Below, in pieces: positions 35,831 through 47,689 of a stretch of DNA of 64,000 nt. The DNA is from Aporrectodea caliginosa (lineage: Eukaryota > Annelida > Clitellata > Crassiclitellata > Lumbricidae). The notes beneath the pieces are model-generated. The model was not told the DNA's origin. It saw only the letters and a program-made list of their open reading frames with translations, and did not search any database. Location of the stretch: assembly GCA_020284085.1 (NCBI GenBank), contig JACEVL010000417.1:248001-312000 (forward strand), written 5' to 3'. Made by a program: the position numbers and the translations under genes. Position 1 is the stretch's first letter. Each line of letters starts with the position of its first letter.

Positions 35831-36278
35831 GTTGATAAATTAAATTAATTAATTAATTTATCTGTCTCGCTACCTCCTCTCACTGCTATGTTTCAAATCT
35901 TTCGTTCATTGAGGTCGAATGACTCATGCAATTCATTTCTACAGCTCATTGCTCTGTCGGTGGTTTATCACTTGATTTGATGAGGTGTGTTTTATACAGC
36001 CAGGCTAAGAATCAGGCAACATAGGGCTTTCGTAATGGTCTTTCCCTCAGCGTTTGTCAACCTTGCATGTGTTCTCTGCCTAATTGAAGTGATAATTATA
36101 CTGCCTTGCATGTCTGGTGTTCTAAAATGTGCTACACAAGTAGTTGATAGGATACATGCATATATTATATCAGTGAAAAGATTCAAAAGATTTTAATAAT
36201 CTTAGACTTCTGGTCTAGAAAATGCGAAGGCATCTCAGTAACTCGAATTATTGAGAGTCATTGTTGTCATTTATACAG

Positions 36279-36434
36279 GTCTCTGAATACCGCTATGCAA
36301 AAGTCAAAGGAAAGAATTGCTACTGTGGAATGGAGTACGGAATCAATGGAAAAGTACCAAGTGTAAATTCAAATGTATCAGCAATGAGATATGTGGTGGA
36401 GTTCATCAAATCACAGTTCTCGACACGGGAATAA
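36279..36434 (+). CDS. Gene 2 exon: WSC domain, C-terminal half, with frame break
   Basis: After acceptor tttatacag, phase 0, it encodes SEYRYAKVKGKNCYCGMEYG. The expected WSC ending (KCKFKCISNEICGG) is present but in another frame. The exon is 156 nt, where phase 0 in and phase 1 out needs 157, so one base is missing, probably near 36355-36361 (accaagtg). Read straight, the frame stops at TAA at 36432-36434. Either this is a base-call error or gene 2 is truncated here. Confidence 0.65.
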   Translation, partial: VSEYRYAKVKGKNCYCGMEYGINGKVPSVNSNVSAMRYVVEFIKSQFSTRE

Positions 36435-37009
36435 GTAAGACACCGGAATCATAAACACAATCATGTTCGTAAGATAACCTCTAGTTTTGAAGATGCTTAT
36501 GATCTTATGTTTTGTTTATACATTTGATTTGAAGGTCAATCAATCAATATTCGTTTATTCTAAATAACCAGGTTGTCATAGACTCAACTTATTACAATGA
36601 AAGCTGATTCTTAGTTTAACAAGGATTCAAGTACGTTTACAGTCGGAGTTTGGATAAGGTGCCAATTGAGATTTCCGATACAGGACTCTGGAGACAAAGT
36701 TTCGATCGTCTTTAGAGGGAAGTTTGAAGCCTGCGGTCGGGCGCGAAGATGTCTCGCTTCCCTTCTTTTAGGTTAAGTTTCAATTTGAAGAACATCGGGA
36801 TCGTGAAATTTATAAATACCAATTTTCCGAGGCTCTTTATTGGATTGTCTTGCTGCTGTTGCGCTTGCTGAACTTAGTAGCCTAATGTGCTCCGCATAAT
36901 GCCACGTTGTCTAAAGAACATTTGATATGTGCATTGAATACAGCTATCTACTGTGTGTGCATCTGCTAAATGTTTTAGCCATCTTATAATGTTTAAGGAC
37001 AAGTCAAGT
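36435..37009. other. Gene 2 intron, nothing recognised
   Basis: No exon, element or RNA gene is seen. Confidence 0.5.
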
Positions 37010-39206
37010 ACTTGCTGTTTAAACAGTGTTTATGTTTGCTTAGTATAGTTTCAGTACTTAGGCCTAAGGCTGTTACTTGTGTAGAATGCAAAAGGCTAAG
37101 CCGCTACAAATGTTATAATGATGAATGTCTCTCATGCGCGCCTGTTGAATCTTGGTTGTGCTCTCATTGTTTAACTGACAAATTTCCTTTCGACGTTATA
37201 CTGAAATGCTGATTTTCTAAGCACTGCTTGCGATACCAACACCAACCTGAAATTCCAAACGTCCCTGCCACCCCTTTTAAATAACAAAGTTATTGACCCT
37301 GAGCTTCACCTCTTCGCCGACCTATCATGTGATAGACCCTATTCCACTCCTGATTCTTTGACAACTTTAACTAATAACCCCGTCTATACACTTCGATACA
37401 CCTGAATTATTGTAGGAGTATATTATATAAAGTAAATGATACAATGGACTTATTAACCTTGCTCCTGACTCTGTCTTGGCTCTCACGGAAACATGGCTCG
37501 ATGCAGCTCTAACGGATACTAAAAATTATAATATAGCGGGTTATCAGCTTGTCCATAAATCTAGCACTACAGGTAGAGGAGGTGGATTGAGACCACTGAG
37601 ACGGAAGGGCATTTCTTTCCAGTTACTTGATCTGTCGCTAATTAACCTGGCCCCCAAGACTTTTGACAGAGTATTTATTCGTGCATAAGTGGAAAAAGAT
37701 AATCGTCTGTTGGGCGTTATATATAATAGACTCCAGGTTCTGGTTTGGAAGAGTTTGTCTTGAACTACATCAACTATTGTCCAATATTGTACGTAAGGAG
37801 AAACATATAATAAATATGGGAGACTTTAACATAGGATTACTAGGGGTAGACCGGTAGGGGGTCACTTTGGCACTACTTTTTAGTAGCATGTCTTCCTCTG
37901 ACCTTCTTCCAACTATAACCAGGCCTACAAGAATTACCACTCATTCATCGACACTGATCGATAAGAGTCATGGAAAATATACAAGACAATGGAACTGGAA
38001 TCTCCGTACAGGGAGAACTGATTAATAACTTAAAATTTGCAGATGACATTGACTTGCTGGAGAATAGTTGTGAGAGGCTGCAGGAAAATGTTTGCACACT
38101 GAATACATCTGCAACAACGGGCTGGATTAAAAATAAATGTAGATAAAACAAAAACAATGGTATTTGGCAAGAAGACAATAGACAGGGAAATAAAAGTGCA
38201 AGATGAGGTGATTGAGAATGTAACAGAATTTGAGTACTTAGGTAGTCTGTTAACATGGAATAATGATTGTACAAAGGACATAAAGGCAAGAATAGCAAAG
38301 GCAAAGGGAGTTATGGCAGGACTAAATTCCATCTGGAATAGTAAGCAAATTAGTTATAAGACAAAGCTGAATGTCTTGAAAACTTGCGTGTTTAGTACAG
38401 CTCTTTATGCGTGTGAGGCTGTTGGACAATTAAAAAGACTGATCATGATAAAATCCTTGCTTTTGAAATGTACTGCTATAGAAGAATATTGCATCTGAAT
38501 TGGACAATGAAGGTGACAAATAAGTGAGGTCCGAAGAAGATTACACATAAAGGAAGATCTAATACAGTCAGTAATGAGAAGGAAATTGGGTCTGTTTGGA
38601 CATACATGTATATGCAGAATGGACAATAATAGAAAAATAAAAACTGTCATGATGGGTATGATGGATGGAAGTGGACGAAGAGGAAGACCTAACAGGGAAT
38701 GGACTGATGACATCAGGGATTGGTGCAAACAAGACCTACACAGTTTGAGTGTATTGGCGCAAGACAGAGGATTATGGAAACGGATGACGAAATTTGCATT
38801 GGACACCTACGGGCTTTCGGCCCATGGATCCTGATGATGATGATCGATAATATTTTAACAAACGCTTGGTCAAGAATAGTTGATTCCAGGATTATTATTT
38901 CGGACATTTATCAGCATTTGCCTGTTCTACCCGGCTTTGATTTGGAAATGCGTAGTTGTAAGACCACCTCGATTGATTAATGAAGATCTAACTATGGTAA
39001 TTATCTATCTGAGGCCTATTGGTTTCCAAGACTTGAAGCCTGTTATAGCAAGGACGCTAACATGGCCTATGACTTGTATCAAGGCCGAATACAAACGCAT
39101 TTACGATAAAGCATTCCTGATAAAGCCTAACAGGAACAAGGGAAAGCCTGTGTTCAAGCACCCTTGGATGACACGTGGGCTGACTGGGCTCCTCAAATCT
39201 AGTAAG
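37010..39206 (+). mobile_element. LINE fragment with Cys-rich finger and endonuclease, interrupted
   Basis: 37012-37212 encodes paired C-x-x-C motifs ending ESWLCSHCLTDKFPF, like the PHD-type finger of some CR1-like LINEs. 37476-37860 encodes endonuclease pieces (ALTETWLDAAL, GRGGGL, INMGDFNIGLL). After the insertion at 37965-38842 the LINE resumes with TNAWSRIVDSRIIISDI. Frameshifts are frequent. Confidence 0.65.
37965..38842 (+). mobile_element. RTE-like LINE fragment with TGA-repeat tail
   Basis: It encodes NNLKFADDIDLLENSCERL, FEYLGSLLTWNNDCTKDI and GSGRRGRPNREWTDDIRDWC, the typical end of craTA/RTE-type reverse transcriptases. The 3' end is ggatcctgatgatgatg. The sequence tgatcgataa occurs at both borders (37955-37964 and 38841-38850), an 8-10-bp duplication. 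It is nested in an older LINE. A shorter copy is at 42339-42546. Confidence 0.8.
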
Positions 39207-40130
39207 AAAGCATAGCTACAACTGAGATGGAGCTTGAGCACATCAGTGTGTTAGCAAATAGTTGCAGTACCTCAGCCTTAATACAAGTAAGTCCAGTGAG
39301 ATCATTTTCACTCGCCCCCGGGGTACCATCGGTATGGTTCCCCTCCTCAAAAAAGGTATCGCATCGGGTGCAGACTCTAAATATTCTGGGTGTTGAGCTT
39401 ACGGAGAAATATTTTGGGTTCTCCAGCCACATTAACATCTGACCATAAAAGCAAGACAGTCCTTTTACACACTTCGGATCCTGAGGTCGGAAGGGCTCTC
39501 GGGGGACAGCTTATTTGATGTTGTTGGTGCCACTACGGTTGGTATGATGCTATATTGCTCGCCTACATGTATGTGGGACTTGGAGGAGAGCGCAGGAACA
39601 GTAAGACACCGCAATGGAGATTGGAATTATACGGAGGCTGGTGCGCCAGGAGTACTTACCTCCATCTTCTCCCTCATTTGTGACTCTTTGCAGCAATGCG
39701 GATACCAAACTCTTTGCCTGTATTCTGCACAATGAAATTGCCATATGTTGCATAAATTGTTACTGCCTATTAAGCAATCTCGCTACTCGCTGCGGCCACG
39801 GTCCCATAACACTGAGCTTCCTGTGTTTGACAACCTGACTCAGAAATGCTTCCTTGCCCGGATGCTATACATCAGCAAACAACTCAAAGTGCAATAAAAT
39901 AAACAATTTTTCCCAAGATCAGTCTATTTAAGTTCTTCATATTCCCTGTATGACTAGCCCTAACTCTTCCTCATCTAGGTTCCCCTGATATAAAATAACT
40001 TCTCCCGTTCAATTCTTTGCTTGCATATATAAATTTGTTTGTTTTGTTTGAATGTATTAATCTTTCCATGTACAGTGCTGTGCGTTTGCTAGTACTTCTC
40101 AATAAAGAATATTCTTACTTACTTGTTTAC
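39207..40130 (+). mobile_element. LINE 3' fragment (family of 205-3666)
   Basis: It aligns to 2850-3665 of the first LINE: LNILGVELTEKYFGFSSHI, then SSPSFVTLCSNADTKLFACI. It keeps the 3' UTR and ends ataaagaatattcttacttac. Several frameshifts are present. It preserves the reading through the site where the first LINE has a stop. Confidence 0.8.
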
Positions 40131-40778
40131 TTACTTAAATAAAAATAATTTGTGAACGGCTCATTGTTAGCGCTCCTTTGAAGCTGGATTGATAATCCAT
40201 AATATCATCATACGTAATTCACATTGAACAACTCGTTGATGAATTAAGCTTATCAGTTACTTTCTTACCTTAGCAATTATCTACGACTCAGATGATGGGC
40301 CATCTTGTTCCAAGAATTGTGCTAACGTAACGTTATCTCCAGCGCCTGTTCAGCAAAATGTCATTTCCGGGGGAAATTCAATTCAACTAGTAGCCTAAGC
40401 TTAACATGCTTTCATATTTGATGTTTATGTTCTAGTTTCCAATTCGTCAACCAGTAGCCTTACCGCTGACACACGAAAAATGCCATCTACCAGAGGTAAA
40501 ATCGTTCACTTTGGTCTCTTCTGCATCGCGCTGGGGCGTTTTAAAATAAAATTTCGAGAATCGCCTAAACCATAGATATTTTCTAAATAGACCTACTTAA
40601 GAAAGACGCCTTATATTGCGTGGAGCTTTCATACAAATATCCCTTTGGGAATTTGTATGCAATAATAATTTTATACAAAAATATAAAGTAGCAGATTCTC
40701 TTTCGCAAACGTGGAACCACTTGCAAGGAAAATATTCATACATTACAGTCTTACATTCGGTTTTGTTTACATGTATAG
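40131..40778. other. Gene 2 intron
   Basis: Contains a stretch near 40190-40250 (ggattgataatcc ... aactcgttgat) resembling 35315-35375, another small dispersed repeat. No exon is seen. Confidence 0.45.
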
Positions 40779-41021
40779 GCTGTAGACTGACTTTCAATGG
40801 AACTGAGTATACGGGAACAGTCTCGGTATCTGTATCTGGAAAACAATGCAAACTCTGGAACGATACCGAATGGAGAAATGGATCATACCCAGACGGGAAT
40901 GCAACGCTGGCTGAAAACTTTTGTCGAAACCCTGACCCGTCGACATACGTGGGGGGCGTCTGGTGTTACACAGGCATTTCAACAAACGCCGGTGTGGAAT
41001 TTTGCGACGTACCAATGTGTC
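40779..41021 (+). CDS. Gene 2 exon: kringle domain 1
   Basis: A phase 1-1 exon of 243 nt (acceptor atgtatag, donor GTAAGT). Order of landmarks: GC, FNGTEYTGTVSVSVSGKQC, LW, NFCRNPDPS, GVWCYT, EFCDVPMC. This is the six-cysteine kringle pattern with its NFCRNPD and WCYT hallmarks, about 80 residues as usual. It is followed 575 bp later by a PAN exon, the same pairing as at 49337/50377. Confidence 0.88.
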
Positions 41022-41596
41022 GTAAGTACCGAAAGGTTTTTTCGTATTGACAAAATATGTCAAATACTGAACAGCTCCGCTGCCTCCTTAACCGGTCCTT
41101 TGCCTACTTCGCTGCCCCTCTGCCTCCTTGGTAGCTACTCCTTTGCCTCCACCGTTAGCGGATCTTTGCTTCGCTCCTCCACCTTCTTAACAGATACTCT
41201 ATCTCTTTAGCGAATACTTTTCCTCTTTAGCCGCTCCTGTGCCGGCTTATCTGCTCCTCTGCCTCTTCACTCTGGTTTCTCTCGCATCTGAACTCGGATC
41301 TTCTCTCGGTAGTTCTGGACAATCCTCCTGATACGAAATAGCGCTTGTGAATAAGCTGGCGATCTGCGCTTAGCTTTACTGCAGAATGGCGCTTGAGAAA
41401 TTCTGAGTTAACGATATTTAATATTAAAACTTAAATTACTAAGTTACGCTACTTGTGAAACGTTTTATAGGGTAAACGCGTTAAAAAAATTAACTCGCTT
41501 TGCATTCGTTAATACGATTCATACGAAAGTAGGCCTATAGGGAGTGAGGCTTATACACGTGCTTCATGAGTAACAAATGCGTGTTTCCTTGGGTAG
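41022..41596. other. Gene 2 intron, CT-rich repeats
   Basis: Repeated tgcctcctt/gctcctctgcct words at 41080-41290. Nothing else is recognised. Confidence 0.5.
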
Positions 41597-41848
41597 AATG
41601 TTCTTTGGAGGATTCAGTTAACAACGCATCTACATCGTCTCCGAATGGTCTACCGTTTACCAAATTCATTACGGTCGAGAGTTGCTTGACCGCGTGTGTT
41701 TCCTATTTCGACAATTGTGTGGCGGTCGATATGAGCGTCGATTATGAACAATTCATCTGTTGGATTCATACGAATGTATCAGATCTAGCCTCAGTTTACA
41801 GAGAGGAAAATGTTTCGCAGAGTCGATTCACGTCATGTACCTATAGAG
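41597..41848 (+). CDS. Gene 2 exon: PAN/apple-like domain 1
   Basis: A phase 1-1 exon of 252 nt (acceptor cttgggtag, donor GTAAGT). It encodes ECSLEDS, ESCLTACVSYFDNCVAVDM, FICWIHT and FTSCTYRG, a six-Cys pattern of PAN/apple type (C-x-x-x-C-x5-C-x-A then C-x-x-H). It is exactly the length of the second PAN exon at 50377. Family assignment is by pattern only. Confidence 0.7.
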
Positions 41849-41994
41849 GTAAGTTCTGAGAACCAGAGCCAGAGTATGAGCGCTTGAGTAGCTTCTTGAA
41901 GAGGCGCTATATAAATGCTCTGAATGAATGAATGAATGAATGAATGAATGAATGAATGAATGTATAATAGAGGTATGTACCTTTAAAATCCGAG

Positions 41995-42032
41995 CGAGTT
42001 ATGTTATGTGCCTGTAGAGGTAAGTTCTGGGA
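41995..42032 (+). repeat. Local duplicate of the PAN exon 1 3' end and donor
   Basis: The stretch with cctgtagaggtaagttctggg repeats the exon end and donor at 41833-41862, on the far side of a (GAAT)n tract (41924-41962). It leaves a second potential donor in the intron. Confidence 0.6.
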
Positions 42033-42338
42033 ACTTGAGTTAAAGTTACCCCATGTACTTATTGAGTAATATAGACTGTAAGGAGCTTCAGAAGCGATTA
42101 CGTTAAACATCTTGAAATTATGCAACACCGAGCACAGCTTGTACTAGGATTAAAAACCATTTGTGCATGGACTACCAGGGAGTTTGGCAACTCAGTCCAC
42201 CATTTCGGCGTATCGGTGTACAAACTCGTTTTAATTGCCGTTGGTGTTCTGGACCCATTCCTTTTGTTGTATGATACCACCACATCGTGCTTCTTGTGTA
42301 TTAGACCGTCTGCAACATACTTCCTATTAATATATATA

Positions 42339-42546
42339 AAAACTGTCATGATGGGTATGATGGATGGAAGTGGACGAAGAGGAAGACCTAACGGAATGGA
42401 CTGATGACATCAGGGATTGGTGCAAACAAGACCTACACAGTTTGAGTGTATTGGCGCAAGACAGAGGATTATGGAAACGGATGACGAAATTTGCATTGGA
42501 CACCTACGGGCTTTCGGCCCATGGATCCTGATGATGATGATGATAT
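42339..42546 (+). mobile_element. 5'-truncated RTE-like LINE, copy 2
   Basis: Nearly identical to 38641-38842, with a 3-4-nt deletion in the middle. It ends ggatcctgatgatgatgatgatatac. Near identity suggests recent activity of the source element. Confidence 0.85.
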
Positions 42547-42614
42547 ACATATATATATATATATATAATATAGTCCTACTCTTCTGATACAGATTAAACA
42601 AGAAATCTTACCTA

Positions 42615-43235
42615 TAGAACTATAAGGTTCTATGTCCACATTTTGAGAAACTGGGAACAACGATTTTTATGATTTGCTGACGAATATTTTTTGCGCTGTT
42701 TCATTGATGGCAATTAAATTAAAATTTGTGGAAATGTTTTCCGTTACTATGACTATAATATAGTCATAGTAATGGAAAACATTTCGATCATATAGTAAAC
42801 CGACTGAGTAATTTGGCTATAATTATGCCAGAGGTGACTATTTTTGGACATAGAGCTGTATAACATTATTGATTGCAGACAACGTGAGTGCTGTAGGTTA
42901 CAAGTCCAAGTCACGTGTTAAGATCTCTCACTGGTATTGGCTATGGACATTACACCGTATAATTCTTTTTTCAAACGTCACTCGATCGCAGTTATATCTC
43001 ACATTCACGTAATGCAGAATAAATGATTCCATTGGACGACTGGACTTGTACCTCTGTAGATTTGAGACACTGTCCAAATTTATGGACATAGAACTATATA
43101 ATCCTTACAGATAGAGCTTAAGAAAGCATCTACAGTTGAGCTTGCCTATTCAGGGCATATCACATGTCATCCTGATAACGGATATAGCTTTAGGTTGATT
43201 TTTTGAAAAAGTGGACATAGAACCTTATGATTCTA
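42615..43235. mobile_element. TIR element with internal hairpin
   Basis: The two ends contain ataaggttctatgtccac and its inverse. Inside, 42729-42785 is a near-perfect palindrome with ~27-bp arms (gaaatgttttcc ... ggaaaacatttc). Variants of tggacatagaac recur inside. There is no coding capacity. Confidence 0.6.
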
Positions 43236-43697
43236 TGAGTACGAAATAATATTTTCAATTCACGTTTAATCGCACTTTAAAGATCACTTGTGAAGTGTGT
43301 ACCCATTTTTAGCGTCCACGTGAGATTCTGAAAAGGCGCTTTCTAAGAGAATCCTAGGTCTCCGGAATATATAAAGTTGTCTAAACTTTTGCGGTGCACT
43401 TACCCTTGGTAAATGCAACCCTCTTGTACTGGCGTGCAATCGAAAGCCTAAGAATTTAAGTTGCAAATTACTAGCTAATTAAAATGTGCTAAAAGTTTTC
43501 GTTTCCTCTGAGTCTTTTTTAAGCTCATTCCAGAATGAATTGAACGCTGCTGAAAAATTCTTTTAAAATGTAACTGTCAATTTCCATCAAAGTTGCAATA
43601 GCTAAGCCACTTGAACTGAGGTAACATCTTTCGTTGTAACTGAGTTTCAATCATCAACCATTAGAGGACACTGAAACTATTATGTTTCTCTTCACAG

Positions 43698-43925
43698 ATC
43701 ATGCATGGATAAACGTGGCTTGGAACAGATTCTCATATCAGATCTCTACGCTCTCTGCTTACACGGCTTCATGTGCTGCTGATGGGTTCAGGTATACCAC
43801 CTTGCACTATCCTCCGAGGACGTGTGCTCATACTTCCTATGATTACAGTCCGTGGTGGGCAGTCGACATGGGATACAGATTCTACGTACAGTTTCTGTTT
43901 ATAACCAACAGAGTAGAAAATTTGG
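43698..43925 (+). CDS. Gene 2 exon: fucolectin-type (F5/8-like) domain, N-terminal half
   Basis: A phase 1-1 exon of 228 nt (acceptor ttcacag, donor GTTATT). It encodes NVAWN, SAYTASCAADG, TCAHTS, and PWWAVDMGYRFYVQFLFITN. The PWW-x-VDxG...VxxVxIxNR pattern is the fucolectin/tachylectin-4/pentraxin-1 signature, a jelly-roll that binds fucose. The domain is completed by the next exon. The GTTATT donor is weak but keeps frame and phase. Confidence 0.78.
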
Positions 43926-44754
43926 GTTATTACTACTTTATTTGCAAATATCTTATTTAACTTATTTTCAATATACGTATATATTACATACTATTTTATC
44001 TACAAACAATTTCAGGGCATTCATGATGACAGTACAGACAGCAAAGTAGGTGAGTGAACGCCACAGGAGCAAAACAAGAGGAGACAGCGATATATGCAGA
44101 CAGAGAAAGACGTATAGACTGGCAGAGAAAGACAGAGGGGAAGAGAAGAACACGTATGTGGAACATTCAGCCAAGTATGACTCCAGAGACTGTCAGTATC
44201 TGTTTCGGTTTTAGTGAAACTGCTCCATCTCCGTGAAAACATCGGAAACCTCTTTCTCTCCACGGGTCTTTCACTCAAAACTGAAAACACTGCTTTTTCT
44301 CAAATCATATCCCTATTCCTCCTATTCCCCTCACCTCCCTCGCCATATCAACACTAAGCACCATCCACCTTAGCCTTCTGACTGGTAGCCTGTCTGACAC
44401 TTTGGATCTTGACACTGCCGATCGATTCTGTTTCGATTAAGCGCCTGTGAATAAGGTGGTTCCCGCGACTTCGATTTTTGGCGCTGTAGAAATTTCGAGG
44501 TTACGATTACGATAATTGTCCTTGTACTATGCCTACCCCAATAATCAAGCAAATGCATCGGAATGTTTCTTTGTGATCTTTCGCCTTAAATGGAATAACT
44601 GTAACTAGATGATGCATGAAAGCATAAATCGTATAGAGATTGAAGAATAGATGACCCCCTGATGATTGGTGTACGTCGATGAATAAACTGGTCAACGTCA
44701 TCACATGGTCGAGCCCGCCGCGGACAAAGCATGGCAACCATCGTAGAAGCAGAA

Positions 44755-44990
44755 GATCAGCACGGACCGCGAGTTCGATTCCCACTACCCACCGAAAGGT
44801 CGACTCAGCCTTTCATTCGCCAGATGGCGTTAGTTAAATGAGTAGCGAGACGTGAAGGACGCCTTGCATGCACCGCCAAATCATGTAAATTCGACTCCCG
44901 TAATAACTTGCAATGTGCTCATCCATCCATGTGAATTGTAATCATACTGCGATGTGTCAGTTTGAACTAATAACTGAAGATTATTACTGA
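44755..44990 (+). mobile_element. SINE-like repeat, plus strand
   Basis: A B-box-like gcgagttcgattccc is followed by ggtcgactcagcctttcattcgcc. It matches 33500-33730 in inverse orientation. It ends about 25 bp before the second fucolectin exon acceptor. Confidence 0.6.
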
Positions 44991-45014
44991 TATTTAGTCT
45001 TATTTGTGATAAAG

Positions 45015-45260
45015 GTTGGCGACTTCGCAATTTCTTCGTCGGTATAACAGATGTCGCTCCTCCCTACAAGGATCCACCTTCTCCTGGACTATACGCCATC
45101 TGTGCAAACTTCTCCGGAAAGGCTACTGATGGACAGATAGTGACGCTCTACTGTCAACCTGGGACACCGTCTGGGAGATATGTTATAATTCAGATGCCGT
45201 TTTCTCGAGAATACTTGACATTATGTGAAGTGGAAGTATTCACCACCAACAACTACATCG
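45015..45260 (+). CDS. Gene 2 exon: fucolectin-type domain, C-terminal half
   Basis: A phase 1-1 exon of 246 nt (acceptor gataaag, donor GTTTGT). It encodes WRLRNFFVGITDVAPP, YAICANFSG, VTLYCQPGTPSGRYVIIQMP and LTLCEVEVF. RL-x-x-F-x-V, the paired cysteines and the terminal LxLCEVEV are expected of the fucolectin C-terminal half. I do not identify the sugar-binding His/Arg set with certainty. Confidence 0.8.
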
Positions 45261-45499
45261 GTTTGTTTTCATTTATCTGCTCAACGATGAGATTTTTACA
45301 GTAATCTTTTTCTCATCATCATCTTTGTCTCGTCTTCATCGTCGCCATCTCTGGAGACATTTAAATCACGGCTCATGTCATCATGACCTATCATTTTAAA
45401 GTGTCATATGACCATCATTGATTTTCTGAACTCATGTTCAGCGTCGTTTTCTTTTACCTTGGCTGTGCTACGGCGCTACATACATCGTCTTATATTAAT

Positions 45500-45892
<393 letters not shown>

Positions 45893-46042
45893 CATCATCA
45901 TCAAAAGGTGGCATCTGCAAATTAAACGAGAAATAGTCAATTAATAAATAAAAAAATAAAAAAATAATAATAACAATAATAATATCATCGTCATCTTCAC
46001 CTTCTTCTTCAGCATTTTCAGCAGTAGGAGCAGTATCATTTC

Positions 46043-46435
46043 TTATTCTTCTTCTTCTTCTTCTTCTTCTTCTTCTTCTTCTTCTTCTTCTTCTTCTTCT
46101 TCTTCTTCTTCTTCTTCCTCCTCCTCCTCTTCTTCTTTCTTCTTCTTCTTCTTCTTCTTATTCTTCTTCTTCTTCTTCTTCTTCTTCTTCTTTCTTCTTC
46201 TTCTTCTTCTTCTTCTTCTTCTTCTTCTTCTTCTTCTTCTTCTTCTTCTTCTTCTTCTTCTTCTTCTTCTTCTTCTTCTTCTTCTTCTTCTTCTTCTTCT
46301 TCTTCTTCTTCTTTCTTCTTCTTCTTCTTCTTCTTCTTCTTCTTCTTCTTCTTCTTTCTTCTTCCTTCTCTTCTTCTTCTTCTTCTTTCTTCTTCGTCTT
46401 CTTCTTCTTTCTTTTTCCTCCTCCTCTCCTCTTCT
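46043..46435. repeat. ~390-bp (TTC)n microsatellite
   Basis: TTC triplets with CTC interruptions. The plus strand is pyrimidine-only for long stretches, with mirror symmetry. Poly-Lys/Arg/Glu frames on the minus strand are artefacts. Confidence 0.95.
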
Positions 46436-46830
46436 CCTTCTCCTTCTTATTGCTGTGATCGTCCTCCTTCACACATTAATTAAAAAATTAATCACTTATA
46501 GCCTTCCCTATCGTTTTTTGCACTTATCTTAATGAGGTTAAAACACGACCAAGATAAACGCTCTGCATGCTAAGCATACAAATGCTGCATCAGCTGTTGC
46601 TGATCCTAAGCCATCATCGGGAGACTCTTTACTAACCGTTTAAGGAAATTTTAAAGTCTAAGTCCAGGCGAAGAGTTTTAATTTGAGTGCTGTTATATTT
46701 GTTATTGTGTCATCAGGAGTACGGTATCATAGTTAGCCAGTCTGCTTAAATTCAAGTTGTTCGTCATAATCAACCTACTAAATTATAGTTAGGCCAATTT
46801 TTTATAGAATATTGATTACTATCATTTTAG

Positions 46831-46884
46831 ACTACCGTCCTCCTAACGTAACTACGGACCAGAGACCAAAAGCTACAACTAAAG
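46831..46884 (+). CDS. Gene 2 exon: short Thr/Pro linker
   Basis: A phase 1-1 exon of 54 nt (acceptor tatcattttag, donor GTAATT). It encodes YRPPNVTTDQRPKATTK, which has an N-glycosylation-like NVT and several Thr. It lies between the fucolectin and the second kringle, as a flexible spacer. Support is splice signals, phase and composition only. Confidence 0.5.
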
Positions 46885-47050
46885 GTAATTTGAATTTATT
46901 AGCACTGATTCCATGCATGTCTCGACATTCGTAGTCCTTTAAAAACAATTAACAACATACGTTTTGGTTTAATTTATGATATATTCTCAGCGTATTACAT
47001 GTATTTATGAAGAGTTCACTTTGTCATAACTAGCAATGACTGTCATGTAG

Positions 47051-47150
47051 TCCCACCAAAACCACCAACAACAAACAGACACGAGCACGCAGCAGTCATA
47101 CCATTTCTGACCTGCCACAGAAGCGGACAAAACAACATGGCAATGGTGAA
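47051..47150 (+). CDS. Possible second Pro/Thr linker exon
   Basis: After gtcatgtag the frame in phase 1 reads PPKPPTTNRHEHA. A fitting donor was not found, so this may be chance. Confidence 0.2.
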
Positions 47151-47689
47151 CTTGATTTATATAGCGCCGATGTGAAAGCTGGTGTCCCTGACGCGGCTTT
47201 TGTGTGTCGCTTAGAAATTTGGAAGATTTGCATTTACATGCTGCCGCTGTATACAGTCAGTCTCGGGCATTCGGCTTTATCTCTGTTCAGTTCTTTTCCT
47301 TTACAACGTAATGAACCACTCCAAAGGATTTGAATGTAGCCAACGTAAGGAAAGATAAAACCAGCAAGGGTTCTGCGTTACTTGACAACCAGTCAGTCAA
47401 ATGTCAATCGAGCCGCAGCGGGTCTATATGATCCTTTTGGATTGACCTTTTGACTTGTGCATCATTTACTGGAAATTATTTCTTCAATTTGTACTGAATG
47501 CTGTAATTGTGATCTTGTGATCTTATGGTGCTTGATGTTCTGCTAATAAATGGCTTACTTACTTACTTACTTATACAAAAATCACATGTACTCTCCACTC
47601 CCCGGGATACAAATTACTCCAATACAGTACCTTGGAAGACAAAGACTAGGGGAAGTCAAGCTTTTGGCTTAGGACCCTCTATATTGTAT

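Noticed and set aside
46158..46472. Lys/Arg/Glu-rich 104-residue minus-strand frame
   Set aside because: Translation of a TTC microsatellite.
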